Below are positions 18,041 through 26,512 of a stretch of 64,000 nucleotides of DNA, piece after piece. The notes beneath the pieces were generated by a model. That model worked only from the letters and a program-made list of their open reading frames with translations, had not been told where the DNA came from and did no database searches. A program made the position numbers and the translations under genes. The stretch covers positions 38,461 to 102,460 of the forward strand of contig NZ_LEKH01000011.1 of NCBI RefSeq assembly GCF_001029505.1, given 5' to 3'. Numbering within the stretch: position 1 is the first letter of the stretch; each line of letters starts with the position of its first letter. The stretch is from Rubrobacter aplysinae (GTDB lineage Bacteria; Actinomycetota; Rubrobacteria; Rubrobacterales; Rubrobacteraceae).

Positions 18041-18808
18041 CTAGCGCCGGTCGCCTCCGATGTGACGGTCCAGCTCGTCTACCCGCTTCTCCAGAGAGTC
18101 GAGCTTCTCAAGGATGCGGTCCAGCCGATCGTCCTCCCCACGCCCCTCCCCGGAGGAGCTCTCGACGAAGTAGGCCGCGATCCCGGCTGTCAACACACCG
18201 AAGACCGTTATGCCGACTACCATGACGACAAAGGCTACAGTGCGCCCTGCGGGAGTCACCGGATAAACGTCCCCGTAGCCCACGGAGGTAACGGTGGCGA
18301 GCGCCCACCACAGCGCGTCCCCAAAGCTCTGTATGGGACCGCCGGTATCGTGCTCGGAGATCAAGACCAGACCCGTACCGGCTAGTAGCGTCGCGCCGCC
18401 GAGCACCAGCACATTCGCGCCCTGATAGTTGCCCAGCACGCGCTTCACGCCCGCAAGGCCCCGCAAGATGAAGGGGAGAGCTCTCAACACCGCCAGTACC
18501 CGGAGCGGTCTCAAGAAAGGCAAAATCACGATTGCAACCTGAATCCAGTTCTCTTTCAGATAGGCGAGCCGGGGCCGGGCGACGGCAACCTTCACGGCCA
18601 GCTCGGCGGCGAAGGCGGCAACGATCACACCCTCCACAAACAGGGCGTTCTGGAGTAGACCGGAGCCCGGCTCGGATAGATAGCCCGCGACGAGCACGAA
18701 CACGTAGACCAGTGAGAGCAGGAGCATGGGAAGCTCGGTAACGCGCTCCACCCTCTCCACCAGCCTGCCGTAACGACCGTCGCTCCGGGGATTTATCCTG
18801 ACTCTCAC
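18041..18808 (-). CDS. Voltage-gated-type potassium channel subunit
   Basis: The 255-residue membrane protein has six predicted helices. S4 is seen as RPLRVLAVLRALPFILRG with regularly spaced arginines, and the pore loop has the K+ filter TVTSVGYGD near residue 181. The C-terminus (about 222-250) is charged and heptad-like (LDRILEKLDSLEKRVDEL), a likely coiled coil for tetramer assembly. This is the KvAP/Kch-like layout without an RCK domain. The start is GTG 18808; the ribosome site is weak. It lies 36 bp after the phosphoesterase gene and 57 bp before the radical SAM gene on the same strand. Confidence 0.92.
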   Translation of the reverse strand: MRVRINPRSDGRYGRLVERVERVTELPMLLLSLVYVFVLVAGYLSEPGSGLLQNALFVEGVIVAAFAAELAVKVAVARPRLAYLKENWIQVAIVILPFLRPLRVLAVLRALPFILRGLAGVKRVLGNYQGANVLVLGGATLLAGTGLVLISEHDTGGPIQSFGDALWWALATVTSVGYGDVYPVTPAGRTVAFVVMVVGITVFGVLTAGIAAYFVESSSGEGRGEDDRLDRILEKLDSLEKRVDELDRHIGGDRR

Positions 18809-18844
18809 CCGCCCAAAGTACCGCCACGTACTGGAGACTGCAAA

Positions 18845-19321
18845 CTACAGCGCCACGATGCGGGCCTCGATCTCTCCTCCGTCCGTCTCCAGGACGGCGA
18901 AGGTGTACTCCGGCTGGCGGCGCTTATCGGTCGGGCTGCCGGGGTTGAGGAGCATCAAGCCGCCTTCATCCTCCAGTAATGGTATGTGCGAGTGCCCGAA
19001 TACGACCACGCGAGCCTCCGGGAAGCGACGCGACATCCTCCTGCGGCGGCCCTCCTTGCGCCCGGAGTCGTGGATCATGGCGACCCGCACCCCACCGAGA
19101 TCGAGCTCAACCGTCTCCGGCAGCCCGGCCTCCGGTGGGTCGAGGTTGCCCCGGACGGCGTAGGTCGGAGCGTATCCAGCCAGCGTATCCAGCACAGCGG
19201 GGTCCATGAGGTCTCCGGCGTGCAGGATCGCGTCCGCCCGCTCCAGATAGGGCCGCAGCGCCTCCGGCAACGCTTTCGCCCGGCGTGGGATGTGGGTGTC
19301 GGCGAGCACGAGAGCGAGCAT
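18845..19321 (-). CDS. YfcE/MJ0936-family metallophosphoesterase
   Basis: The 158-residue protein has the calcineurin-like metal motifs in order: DTHIPRR (about 8), GDLMD (about 37), RGNLD (about 58), HDSG (about 85) and GHSHIP (about 109). This short single-domain form matches the YfcE/MJ0936 phosphodiesterases, whose natural substrate is unsettled. ATG 19321 follows directly on the stop of the DNA methyltransferase (zero gap), so the two are surely co-transcribed. Confidence 0.9.
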   Translation of the reverse strand: MLALVLADTHIPRRAKALPEALRPYLERADAILHAGDLMDPAVLDTLAGYAPTYAVRGNLDPPEAGLPETVELDLGGVRVAMIHDSGRKEGRRRRMSRRFPEARVVVFGHSHIPLLEDEGGLMLLNPGSPTDKRRQPEYTFAVLETDGGEIEARIVAL

Positions 19322-20155
19322 CTAACCGGTATCCGAGGGCCCGCGCAGGGCTTCCAGTCTCTCCAGTGTCGAGCCCCGGCGGGCGGCTGCGATGCGCCGG
19401 GCGGCGAGCTCCGCGAACTCCTCTTCTAGCTCCGCGCCGACGAAGGCCCGGCCGAGCTCCTTGGCGGCGACGGCGGTGGTGCCGGAGCCGGCGAAAGGGT
19501 CGAGCACGAGGTCTCCCTCGCGGGTGGAGGCCAGGAGCGCCCGGCGCACCAGGCGTAGCGGCTTCTGGGTCGGGTGGCCGCCGTGGCGTTTCTCGGCACG
19601 CGAGACCGGCCTCATGCGCCACACGCTGGAGAGCTGGTCAGAAGGGTCGGGGCTGTTCACGAGGTTCACGAGATCGTGGTTGAAGGTGTGGCGGGAGGCG
19701 CGGCTCTTTGAGGCCCAGATCAGGGACTCGTGCGCGTGTTTGAAGCTCGTGCGGGACGCGTTTGGCGGCGGGTCTGGCTTCTCCCACACCACGTGGTTAA
19801 GGACCCTGAAGCCGAGGCTTTGTAGCGCGTATCCGAGACTGAATATGATGTGATGCGTCCCCGTCACCCACAGCGTGCCGTCCGGTTTCAGTACCCGTTG
19901 CGCTTCGGAGAGCCACCGGACGTTGAAATCGTGATCCTCCGTGAAACCTCGGGGCCGGTCCCACTCGCCCTTGTCCACGGACCGGAGCCTCCCGCCCTTC
20001 ACGGTGACGCCGCCGCCCGAAAGCCGGTACGGCGGGTCGGCGAAGACGGCGTCCACGCAGCCGGCGGGCATCATGCGCATCAGGCGCACGCAGTCGGCCC
20101 GGTACACGACCGCCCCCGGCTCGCCGTGGCTCGGTAGTTGGCTCAAGCTCTCCAC
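19322..20155 (-). CDS. Orphan DNA methyltransferase, beta-type motif order
   Basis: The 277-residue enzyme has the catalytic DPPY (in VFADPPYRLSGG, about 41) before the SAM-binding DPFAGSGTT (about 221), the beta order of N6-adenine/N4-cytosine methyltransferases. The spacer includes GTHHIIFSLGYALQ and HPTQKPLRLVRR, typical of MboII- or CcrM-like enzymes. DPPY favours N6-adenine. No restriction endonuclease is adjacent, so it is likely a solitary methyltransferase. The start is GTG 20155 behind GAGGCG, with a TACACA box just upstream. The target sequence cannot be read from the protein. Confidence 0.88.
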   Translation of the reverse strand: MESLSQLPSHGEPGAVVYRADCVRLMRMMPAGCVDAVFADPPYRLSGGGVTVKGGRLRSVDKGEWDRPRGFTEDHDFNVRWLSEAQRVLKPDGTLWVTGTHHIIFSLGYALQSLGFRVLNHVVWEKPDPPPNASRTSFKHAHESLIWASKSRASRHTFNHDLVNLVNSPDPSDQLSSVWRMRPVSRAEKRHGGHPTQKPLRLVRRALLASTREGDLVLDPFAGSGTTAVAAKELGRAFVGAELEEEFAELAARRIAAARRGSTLERLEALRGPSDTG

Positions 20156-20171
20156 GACGCCTCATTGTGTA

Positions 20172-20187
20172 GCATTCTGTAGAATGC
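20172..20187. repeat. Inverted repeat between divergent genes
   Basis: GCATTC-TGTA-GAATGC is a perfect 6+4+6 inverted repeat in the 63-bp gap between the divergent methyltransferase and ribokinase genes. The same stretch reads as two decamers, TGTAGCATTC and TGTAGAATGC. It may be an operator shared by both genes. Confidence 0.4.
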
Positions 20188-20218
20188 CGCGAGGTTCGTA
20201 TAAACGAGGAGGCACAGC

Positions 20219-21142
20219 GTGGCCGGAATCTTCGTAGTTGGCTCCATAAACCAGGACTACGTGTTGCGGCTGGATCGCCGCCCCGGGCCGGGCGAGACGG
20301 TTACGGACGCGGAGCTTGAGCTATTCCCCGGAGGCAAGGGGGCAAACCAGGCGGTCGCCGCCGCCCGGCTGCTCGAACCAGACGGCTCGAACAGGGTCTC
20401 GATGCTCGGTCGTGTCGGAGGAGACGCGGCCGGACCACGTCTGGTACAGAACCTCGCGGACAACGGCGTGGACACCGCCCACGTAGAGACCATCAGGGGA
20501 GAGACCTCGGGCTCGGCCTTCATAACCGTCACGCCGGATGGGGAGAACGCTATCGCGGTCTCCCCCGGGGCGAACCGCCGCTTCGGGCCGGATGAGATAG
20601 ACGCCGCCAGCGGGGCCCTGCGGGAGGCGTCGGTGCTCGTGGCCCAGATGGAGGTCGAGGCCGGGGCCATACGGCGGGCGGCGGAGATAGTCACCGGGGC
20701 CGGAGGCCGGGTGATGCTGAACCTGGCCCCGGCGCGCGAGCTCCCCTCCTCCCTGCTGGCGCTGCTCGACCCGCTGGTGGTCAACGAGCACGAGGCCGCC
20801 TTTCTGCTAGGAGACGAGAATGCTCGTACCCCGGAAGGCACGGCGGAGGCACTGCTGGAGCTCGGGCCCCGCTCGGCCGTGATCACGCTCGGCGCGGTGG
20901 GCGCGGCGCTCACCTCACCGCACGGCACCGCTGTGTACGCCGCGTCCCGGACGAAACCCGTAGACACCACGGGCGCGGGCGACGCCTTCGCCGGGGCGCT
21001 GGCCGCCAGGCTGGCGCAAGGGTATGACCTTCCGGATGCGGTGCCCTACGCCGTAAAGGCCGGGACCGCGGCGGTCGCCAAACCGGGGGCACAGGGGGCG
21101 TTGCCCTACCCCGAGGAGCTAGAGGAGCTGGAGACGGGCTAA
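20219..21142 (+). CDS. rbsK: Ribokinase, PfkB family
   Basis: The 307-residue sugar kinase opens with VVGSINQDYVLRLDRRPGPGET and the GGKGANQA ribose-binding motif (about 40), and has the PfkB signature DTTGAGDAFAGALAARL near residue 245, whose aspartate is the catalytic base. This pattern is ribokinase proper, which phosphorylates D-ribose at O5; other furanose kinases cannot be excluded. GTG 20219 follows GAGGAGG. No ribose transport genes are nearby, so it seems to act alone. Confidence 0.85.
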   Translation: MAGIFVVGSINQDYVLRLDRRPGPGETVTDAELELFPGGKGANQAVAAARLLEPDGSNRVSMLGRVGGDAAGPRLVQNLADNGVDTAHVETIRGETSGSAFITVTPDGENAIAVSPGANRRFGPDEIDAASGALREASVLVAQMEVEAGAIRRAAEIVTGAGGRVMLNLAPARELPSSLLALLDPLVVNEHEAAFLLGDENARTPEGTAEALLELGPRSAVITLGAVGAALTSPHGTAVYAASRTKPVDTTGAGDAFAGALAARLAQGYDLPDAVPYAVKAGTAAVAKPGAQGALPYPEELEELETG

Positions 21143-21159
21143 CGGGAGGAAGCTAGCCC

Positions 21160-21630
21160 TCAACCCTTGCGGTTGAAGTCCTCTTCGGAGCGGCCCTCGA
21201 AATCCGCGACGGCGGAGAGGAACCAGTCGGGGCGGGGGCGTATCTCTTCCTCGTCGGGATCGTAGAAGACGAGGGCGGTCGAGGCCTGGGCTGCTACGCG
21301 CCCGGTCTCGTAGCTCTCTCCGACCCGGAGCTCGTACTCCATGCCGCACGAGCGGTTCGAGACGTAGGTGATCCGGGCCGCGCCGTGGACCGTGTCGTCC
21401 AGGAAGATCGGGGCCTTGTAACGGAGGCTCGCCTCGGCGACCAGGTAACGCACGCCGGGTATGTCGCCGGCTTCGAGGTCCCCGAGGCCCATACCACGTG
21501 CAAGCCCCCGCATGTATGCGACCCTGACCGACTCACACAGGGCCAGGTGGACCGCGTTGTTGACGTGACCGTAAGGGTCGAGATCCTGATAGCGAATCGC
21601 AAGCCTCTCGGTAATCGGCGGGTTCTCCAA
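21160..21630 (-). CDS. Acyl-CoA thioesterase, 4HBT/FadM-like hotdog protein
   Basis: The 156-residue hotdog protein has the 4-hydroxybenzoyl-CoA thioesterase signature YQDLDPYGHVNNAVHLAL (about 14-31), where the aspartate is catalytic, followed by ASLRYKAPIFLDD. Such enzymes release fatty acids from CoA. The natural acyl chain is unknown. The start is TTG 21630 behind AGGTGA. It converges on the ribokinase gene 17 bp away. Three tandem decamers lie directly upstream (21641-21670). Confidence 0.85.
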   Translation of the reverse strand: MENPPITERLAIRYQDLDPYGHVNNAVHLALCESVRVAYMRGLARGMGLGDLEAGDIPGVRYLVAEASLRYKAPIFLDDTVHGAARITYVSNRSCGMEYELRVGESYETGRVAAQASTALVFYDPDEEEIRPRPDWFLSAVADFEGRSEEDFNRKG

Positions 21631-21640
21631 ATTCTCACCT

Positions 21641-21670
21641 GTCTCTAAACGTCTGTAAATGTCTCTGAAT
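21641..21670. repeat. Three tandem decamers upstream of the thioesterase gene
   Basis: GTCTCTAAAC, GTCTGTAAAT and GTCTCTGAAT follow each other without gaps (period exactly 10 bp), starting 11 bp upstream of the start codon at 21630. Confidence 0.8.
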
Positions 21671-21719
21671 CTCGAATGGACCGGACGATTGTATCGTAGG
21701 CCTATTCTCGCCGCCTCGC

Positions 21720-21759
21720 TTCATTGCACTTCACTTCGTTGCGTTTCATTTCATTACGT
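21720..21759. repeat. Pentamer array in the thioesterase/TPR gap
   Basis: Eight consecutive degenerate pentamers (TTCAT, TGCAC, TTCAC, TTCGT, TGCGT, TTCAT, TTCAT, TACGT) occupy 40 bp of the divergent gap. The composition differs sharply from the GC-rich surroundings. Confidence 0.6.
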
Positions 21760-21841
21760 TCACCGGCATACCGGGCGTGCGCTATGGGCGCAATGAGGCG
21801 GGGTGGGCGCGGGTTCCCCATCTGATTTAATCTATGGGGTG

Positions 21842-23182
21842 ATGGAGTACGAGAACCTTCTGGAGCAGGGCGAGACGCTGGCCGGCGAGGGCCTCGTCGA
21901 GGATGCCCTCTCCCGCTTCGAGCAGGCTCTGGCGCTGGCCCCGGAGGAGCCGGAGGTCATAGAGGCGGTCGGTCGCGCCTTGCTGGAGCTCGGGCGGCTG
22001 GAGGAGGCCGAGGCGAGCTTCGTGGATGCTCTGGATCTCGACCCCGCCTGGCCCGCGCCCCGGCTCGGGCTGGCCGCGGTCTGTACCCGCCGGGAGGAGC
22101 CCTTCAAGGTCGTCCACCACCTGGAGCGCGCCATAGAGGCCGACCCGGATGCGGCGGAGACCTACGCCGAGCTCGGCCGCTACTACGGGAATCTGGGTGA
22201 GGTGGATCTCGCGCGGGCCACCTTCGAGCGTTGGACGGACTCCCACTCCGAGGACCCGGACATGTTCATAAACGCCGGCCTGACCCTCTTCGACGCCGGG
22301 GACTACCCGAACGCCCTGGGATTTTTCGAGGCGGCGCTGGAGACGGCGGCAGACCCGCAGCAGGTCAGCGGTGCCCGCACCTTCCGGGCCAACGCCCTGG
22401 ACATGCTCGGTAGATACCCCGAGGCCGTCGAGGCCTACGAGGAGGTTATCGAGGCAACCCCGGACTGGTGGGAGGCCCACGCCAACCTCGGCATCTGTCA
22501 CGCCCGCAACGCGCGCTCGGAGGCCGCCGAATCGGCTCTGAGACGCGGCCTCGCGGAGTGTCCGGGATCGCCCGAGATCCGGGACGAGCTCGCCGCGCAT
22601 CTGCTATCAGAAAGCCGCAGCGGCGCGGCGCTCCAGGAGGCCCTCTCGCTGGCCGAAGAGGCGGTGGCGCTCGGTAGAGACGAGCCCCGGCACCTGCACA
22701 CCCTGGCCGAGTCCCGGCTGGCAAACGGCGATACCGACGGGGCCGCCTCCTCCTACCAGAGTGTGCTGGAGCTGGATCCCGCCGACCCCGCAGCCCATCT
22801 GGAGCTCGGCCTGATCCAGGAGAGCCTGGGCGCGACGCCGGAGGCCGAGCGGCACTTCATGGAGTCGCTGAAGGGCGACCCGGCCAACCCGCGCGCCCTG
22901 TACTCCTACGCCAGCCTCTACTACGCCTCCGAGAACTTCGAGGCCGCCGAGGAGCTACTGATGCGCTCGCTCGCCGCCGAGCCCGGCTACTCGCCCGCCC
23001 TCTCCGCGCTCGCCAGCATCCGGGCCCGGGGCGGCGACTACGAGAGCGCCCTGGAGTACATCGAGCGCGCCGTCGAGGCCGGCGAACGCGACGTGGAGCA
23101 CTTCAAGAGCTCCCAGGAGTTCCTCCCGCTACACGACGACCCCGAGTTCCGGGCGCTGCTGCTGCGCATGGTCGAGGACTAG
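21842..23182 (+). CDS. Tetratricopeptide repeat protein
   Basis: With ATG 21842 the product is 446 residues and is made almost wholly of TPR helices (for example EDALSRFEQALALAPEEPEV, then units of 34 residues with the A/G-Y/L-P spacing), about ten to eleven repeats. There is no signal peptide, membrane segment or catalytic domain, so it is a cytoplasmic scaffold or chaperone-like protein. A longer start at GTG 21803 exists, but TAATCT at 21828-21833, 8 bp before the ATG, suggests a leaderless mRNA from 21842 (or GTG 21839). Partner proteins are not evident; the next gene is a small membrane protein 14 bp downstream. Confidence 0.85.
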   Translation: MEYENLLEQGETLAGEGLVEDALSRFEQALALAPEEPEVIEAVGRALLELGRLEEAEASFVDALDLDPAWPAPRLGLAAVCTRREEPFKVVHHLERAIEADPDAAETYAELGRYYGNLGEVDLARATFERWTDSHSEDPDMFINAGLTLFDAGDYPNALGFFEAALETAADPQQVSGARTFRANALDMLGRYPEAVEAYEEVIEATPDWWEAHANLGICHARNARSEAAESALRRGLAECPGSPEIRDELAAHLLSESRSGAALQEALSLAEEAVALGRDEPRHLHTLAESRLANGDTDGAASSYQSVLELDPADPAAHLELGLIQESLGATPEAERHFMESLKGDPANPRALYSYASLYYASENFEAAEELLMRSLAAEPGYSPALSALASIRARGGDYESALEYIERAVEAGERDVEHFKSSQEFLPLHDDPEFRALLLRMVED

Positions 23183-23196
23183 AAAGGATACAGACG

Positions 23197-23436
23197 GTGG
23201 TTACCGGGGCTGCCATCCTGCTTGGCCTCGTAGGTCTCGCCGTGATCCTCTTCGGCGTGTACGCCATGATCCGGGGCGGCCGTGACGGCAACAACGACAG
23301 CGGCGGAGCCTCGGGAGACAGAGGCGGTCTCGGCCCGATCCCCGAGCGCGGCATCCACGTGCTGGCCGGCATCCGGCTCGTTATCTTCGGCCTGGTGTGT
23401 CTGGCAGCCGCGGCGTTCGCCCTGTTCCGGTTCTAG
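23197..23436 (+). CDS. Small two-helix membrane protein, function unknown
   Basis: The 79-residue product has hydrophobic helices at about 2-25 and 55-78, joined by a glycine/aspartate-rich loop (GGRDGNNDSGG). I do not recognise a family. GTG 23197 lies 14 bp after the TPR gene behind AAAGGA and probably shares its transcript. Confidence 0.6.
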   Translation: MVTGAAILLGLVGLAVILFGVYAMIRGGRDGNNDSGGASGDRGGLGPIPERGIHVLAGIRLVIFGLVCLAAAAFALFRF

Positions 23437-23456
23437 CAGAGGCAAACCCCGGCGCG

Positions 23457-23756
23457 TCAGGGAGCCAGGAAATACTCTATGGCCTGGATCGCCACCGTAG
23501 CGAAGGCCACGAAGATGAGCACGCCGGTCACCGCCCTGTCCCCGGAGCCGAGATAGCCCCGGATGGCGAGCAGCACGACGCCGAGGGCGAGGATTATGCT
23601 CCCGAAGAATATCTCGTATAGCGCGCCGACCGTGAGCCCGACCGCGAACAGGATCACGATAGCCACGTTCAAGACGAGCTTGGTACCGGGCTTCCCGGGG
23701 CTGCCGGGTTCTCTGGAATTCCTGGTGCGCTCGCCTCTGTCCTGGATGCGGCTCAC
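23457..23756 (-). CDS. Small three-helix membrane protein, function unknown
   Basis: From GTG 23756 the product has 99 residues: a charged Arg/Glu/Pro-rich head of about 25 residues and three hydrophobic segments ending in AIQAIEYFLAP. A longer frame starts at 23807, but it would run into the upstream gene, and GGGGTGG just before 23756 supports the shorter form. It converges on the preceding small membrane gene and follows the GFA-family gene by 17 bp. Confidence 0.6.
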   Translation of the reverse strand: MSRIQDRGERTRNSREPGSPGKPGTKLVLNVAIVILFAVGLTVGALYEIFFGSIILALGVVLLAIRGYLGSGDRAVTGVLIFVAFATVAIQAIEYFLAP

Positions 23757-23773
23757 GGCTCCACCCCGAGAAC

Positions 23774-24277
23774 TTACGCGTCGTATAGCCCGTGGCGGCG
23801 GTGCCACTCCTCTAGGGACTCATCGGGGAAGCCCTGGAAGTGCCGCTCGCCGCGGGCGGCCTCGCCCTCCGGCACCTCGGCCCACGAGGCGCGGTTCGCG
23901 AGCATCATCCTGACCATCTCCGGCGGCTCGGGGAGCGGGGTATCCACCGCCGAGGCAAAGGGGTGCACGAGCTCGGGCCAGCGAGGATCATAGACCCACA
24001 GCGCGGTCGCGCACAGCGAGCAGAAGCTCCGGCGCCCCGGGCTAGCTTCGGCGTCACCAGGGTCATCCTCATCGCGCATCAGCGCGTTGTAGACGCCGAT
24101 ATTCTCCCCGCCTTCTACCTCTAGCGTCGAGGAGTCCGCGCCGAGGTTTATGGCGTAGCCGCCCCCTCCATCGGTCTTGCGACAGATGCTGCAGTAGCAG
24201 AGCAGATATGGATGGGGCATGGCGCTCTCGACGCTGAACCGAACCGCTCCGCAGTGACACGAGCCCTCTAACAGCAT
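23774..24277 (-). CDS. GFA-family zinc protein
   Basis: This 167-residue protein has the four zinc-binding elements of the GFA (glutathione-dependent formaldehyde-activating enzyme) fold: CHCGAVRF at the start, LCYCSICRK, SFCSLCAT and the intervening beta core. Actinobacteria lack glutathione, so the name describes the fold and not the activity. ATG 24277 is chosen because GGAGG lies 5 nt before it; a GTG two codons earlier is possible. Confidence 0.85.
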   Translation of the reverse strand: MLLEGSCHCGAVRFSVESAMPHPYLLCYCSICRKTDGGGGYAINLGADSSTLEVEGGENIGVYNALMRDEDDPGDAEASPGRRSFCSLCATALWVYDPRWPELVHPFASAVDTPLPEPPEMVRMMLANRASWAEVPEGEAARGERHFQGFPDESLEEWHRRHGLYDA

Positions 24278-24295
24278 TTGCACCTCCGGCCTGTA

Positions 24296-24315
24296 AGACT
24301 GCTAGAGACTGCTTA
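24296..24315. repeat. Two tandem decamers at a gene junction
   Basis: AGACTGCT recurs with a 10-bp period (24296-24303 and 24306-24313), reaching into the stop codon of the minus-strand gene that ends at 24313. Confidence 0.6.
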
Positions 24316-25284
24316 CCCGGTACGCACGCCGGAAAACCGGGTTACCTGGATCGCCGCCCGCTCGTTTGGCCCCTCGGGTCCTTCCGGGAAAGCCTCCGGG
24401 TGCAGGATGCGGGCCAGCGTCTCTACCCCGTCGACGAGCCGGGGCGCGGGCCGGGAGAAGTACGAGCTCGCGTCCACGGCCCACACCTTATTTTCCCTGA
24501 CCGCCGGTACCCTGCTCCAGCCGGCCGCCTCCTCCAGAATGCGGGCCTCCGTGGCGGCGCGCCCGGCGTCGAAGCCGCAGGGCATCAGCACGACCACCCC
24601 CGGCTCGGTCTGCGCGAAGTGCTCCCACGAGATGCGCGCGGATGGCTCTCCGGGGGCCGCGAGCGCGTCCTCGCCACCGGCGGCGCGGACCATCTCCGGG
24701 ACCCAGTGTCCGCCGGAGAACAGCGGGTCGAGCCACTCCAGGCAGGCCACGCGGGGCCGGGGGAGGCCACGGACACGGTCCTCGACGTCGGCGAGCCTCT
24801 GGCGCAGGGAGTCCCGCTCGCGGCGGGCATCGTCTCCGCGTCCGACCGCCTCACCGACGGTAACGACGTCGTCGAGCACCTCGGAGAGCGAGGAGGGGTT
24901 CAGGGATATCAGGCGCGGCACCGGGTCCAGGTCGGAGACGCCCCGCTCGACCACGCTCATGGAGACGGCGCACACGTCGCAGACGCCCTGGGTGAGCACG
25001 AGGTCCGGTGCGAGCTCGGCGAGCAGGTCGGTCTGCAGCCCGTAGATGCTGCCCTCGTCGGTAAGGGCGCCCGAAGCTCCGGCGGACGATCCGAGACTCG
25101 TTACGGCGGCGTCTATCTCGGCGCTCGTCATGCGGGAGGGGTCTATGGGGGTGGTGGTAAGCTTCGGCAGACGCTCCACGCCGGGCGGGTGGTCGCACTC
25201 GTGGGTGACCCCGACCAGGTCGTCCCCGGCCCCGACGAGGGCCGCGATCTCTGTGGCTCCGGGCAGAAGCGAAGCTATGCGCAC
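24313..25284 (-). CDS. Cobalamin-binding (BtuF-like) protein without signal peptide
   Basis: The 323-residue protein is a periplasmic-binding-protein fold of the BtuF/cobalamin-binding group: IASLLPGATEI at the start, HECDHPPG, TQGVCDVC near residue 105, and SGGHWVPEMVRAAGG in the second lobe. It starts directly with the fold, with no signal peptide or lipobox, so it would stay in the cytoplasm. No ABC permease or ATPase genes are nearby. A cytosolic corrinoid-binding or salvage role is possible, but this is inference. Confidence 0.8.
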   Translation of the reverse strand: MRIASLLPGATEIAALVGAGDDLVGVTHECDHPPGVERLPKLTTTPIDPSRMTSAEIDAAVTSLGSSAGASGALTDEGSIYGLQTDLLAELAPDLVLTQGVCDVCAVSMSVVERGVSDLDPVPRLISLNPSSLSEVLDDVVTVGEAVGRGDDARRERDSLRQRLADVEDRVRGLPRPRVACLEWLDPLFSGGHWVPEMVRAAGGEDALAAPGEPSARISWEHFAQTEPGVVVLMPCGFDAGRAATEARILEEAAGWSRVPAVRENKVWAVDASSYFSRPAPRLVDGVETLARILHPEAFPEGPEGPNERAAIQVTRFSGVRTG

Positions 25285-25297
25285 GGCGCTCTCCTTT

Positions 25298-25330
25298 GTA
25301 CCTCTACGGTACCTCTACTGTACTTCTACT
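25298..25330. repeat. Three tandem 11-mers at a gene junction
   Basis: GTACCTCTACG, GTACCTCTACT and GTACTTCTACT are contiguous. The last copy overlaps the stop codon (25326-25328) of the minus-strand protease gene, and the array fills most of the gap to the next gene. Confidence 0.8.
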
Positions 25331-26426
25331 TCGACGCCTCTCTCAGGAGGCTCGCCTGTCCGACGTCCTCGGTGGTCAGCATCCCGACGAGCTCGCCGTC
25401 CCGGAGCACCGGCAGGGCGCGCATCCCGCTCTCCTGTAGCAGGCGCTGGCCGTCCTGGAAGAGGTCGGCCTCGGGCGAGACGGTCGGGTACTCGGTCTTC
25501 ATCAGGTCGCGGACGGTCAGGAACTTGTCCGAGGAGTGGGCGGCGGACATGATCTCGTTCCGGGTCACTATTCCGACCAGGTTCCCCGACTCGTCCACCA
25601 CCGGGAAGTCCTCCTGGTAGCCGTGTATGACGGCGTCGAGCACCTGGCCGAAGTTGTGGTACGGCGTGATCGTCTCGGTGCGGCGCTTGGTGCCCATCAC
25701 GTCGGCGACGGACAGGCCGCGCATCGTCTCGCGCTGGCGCACCATCTGGGCCTCGCCCGAGGCCCCGAAAAAGACGAAGACCGCGATCAGGATCAGCACC
25801 GGGTTGAAGAAGATTCCGAGCACGAAGCCGGCCGCGGCGAGCATCTGCCCTACGGTGGCCGAGATGTTCGTCGCCCGGACCGGCCCAAAGCGTATCGCCA
25901 GGATTCCCCGCAGCACGCGTCCGCCGTCCATCGGGAACGCCGGTAGCATATTGAAGACCGCGAGAAAGACGTTCAGGGCGCCGAGGTAGAAGAGGATGTG
26001 GGATACGGAGCCCACCTGCCCGAAGAGCGGGTTCACGAAGCTCGTGAGATCCAGCCCGAGCAGCACCGCGGGCACCAGAAACAGGGGCGCGAGCACGACG
26101 TTTACCAGGGGCCCCGCGACGGCTATCTTTATCTCGTCGCCCGGCTTCTCGGGTATGCTCTTCATGCGCGCCAGCCCGCCTATGGGCAGCAGCGTGATGT
26201 CCTGCACGTCTATGCCGAGCCGCTGCGCCACCACGGAGTGACCGAGCTCGTGCAGCAAGACGCACACGAACAGCGCGACGACGATGCCGATAGAGAGCGC
26301 GGTGGCCGCCAGGCTCTGTGTGCCCCGGTAGGCCAGGAAGCCTACTATGGCGGGCAGTAGAAAGAACGCCCAGTGGACCTTGAGGTCTATGCCGAAAGCC
26401 CGACCTATCTTGAAAGCGTTACCCAT
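25326..26426 (-). CDS. Site-2 protease (M50, Rip3-like) with two CBS domains
   Basis: The 366-residue membrane protease has the zinc motif LLHELGHSVVA (H59, E60, H63) in a transmembrane helix and the distant ligand in NMLPAFPMDGGRVL (about 170). Six or so hydrophobic segments fill residues 15-225. Two CBS domains follow (VADVMGTKRR, then VRDLMKTEYP), likely sensing adenine nucleotides. This layout matches mycobacterial Rip3 and similar intramembrane proteases; the substrate is unknown. On the minus strand TACACT (26440-26435) lies 8 bp before the ATG, predicting a leaderless mRNA. Confidence 0.9.
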   Translation of the reverse strand: MGNAFKIGRAFGIDLKVHWAFFLLPAIVGFLAYRGTQSLAATALSIGIVVALFVCVLLHELGHSVVAQRLGIDVQDITLLPIGGLARMKSIPEKPGDEIKIAVAGPLVNVVLAPLFLVPAVLLGLDLTSFVNPLFGQVGSVSHILFYLGALNVFLAVFNMLPAFPMDGGRVLRGILAIRFGPVRATNISATVGQMLAAAGFVLGIFFNPVLILIAVFVFFGASGEAQMVRQRETMRGLSVADVMGTKRRTETITPYHNFGQVLDAVIHGYQEDFPVVDESGNLVGIVTRNEIMSAAHSSDKFLTVRDLMKTEYPTVSPEADLFQDGQRLLQESGMRALPVLRDGELVGMLTTEDVGQASLLREASK

Positions 26427-26499
26427 ACGCCCTGAGTGTACCCCATGCGGCGGGGCCGAAAGTACGCCCGCTCACGCCGGCCACCAGCCCCGGCCCTGC

Positions 26500-26505
26500 T
26501 AGAAT
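26500..26505 (+). promoter_or_regulatory. -10 box for a leaderless polymerase transcript
   Basis: TAGAAT (26500-26505) is followed by 7 bp and the GTG start at 26513. No ribosome site precedes the GTG, so transcription probably starts at or next to it. Confidence 0.5.
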
Positions 26506-26512
26506 CCGGCCC

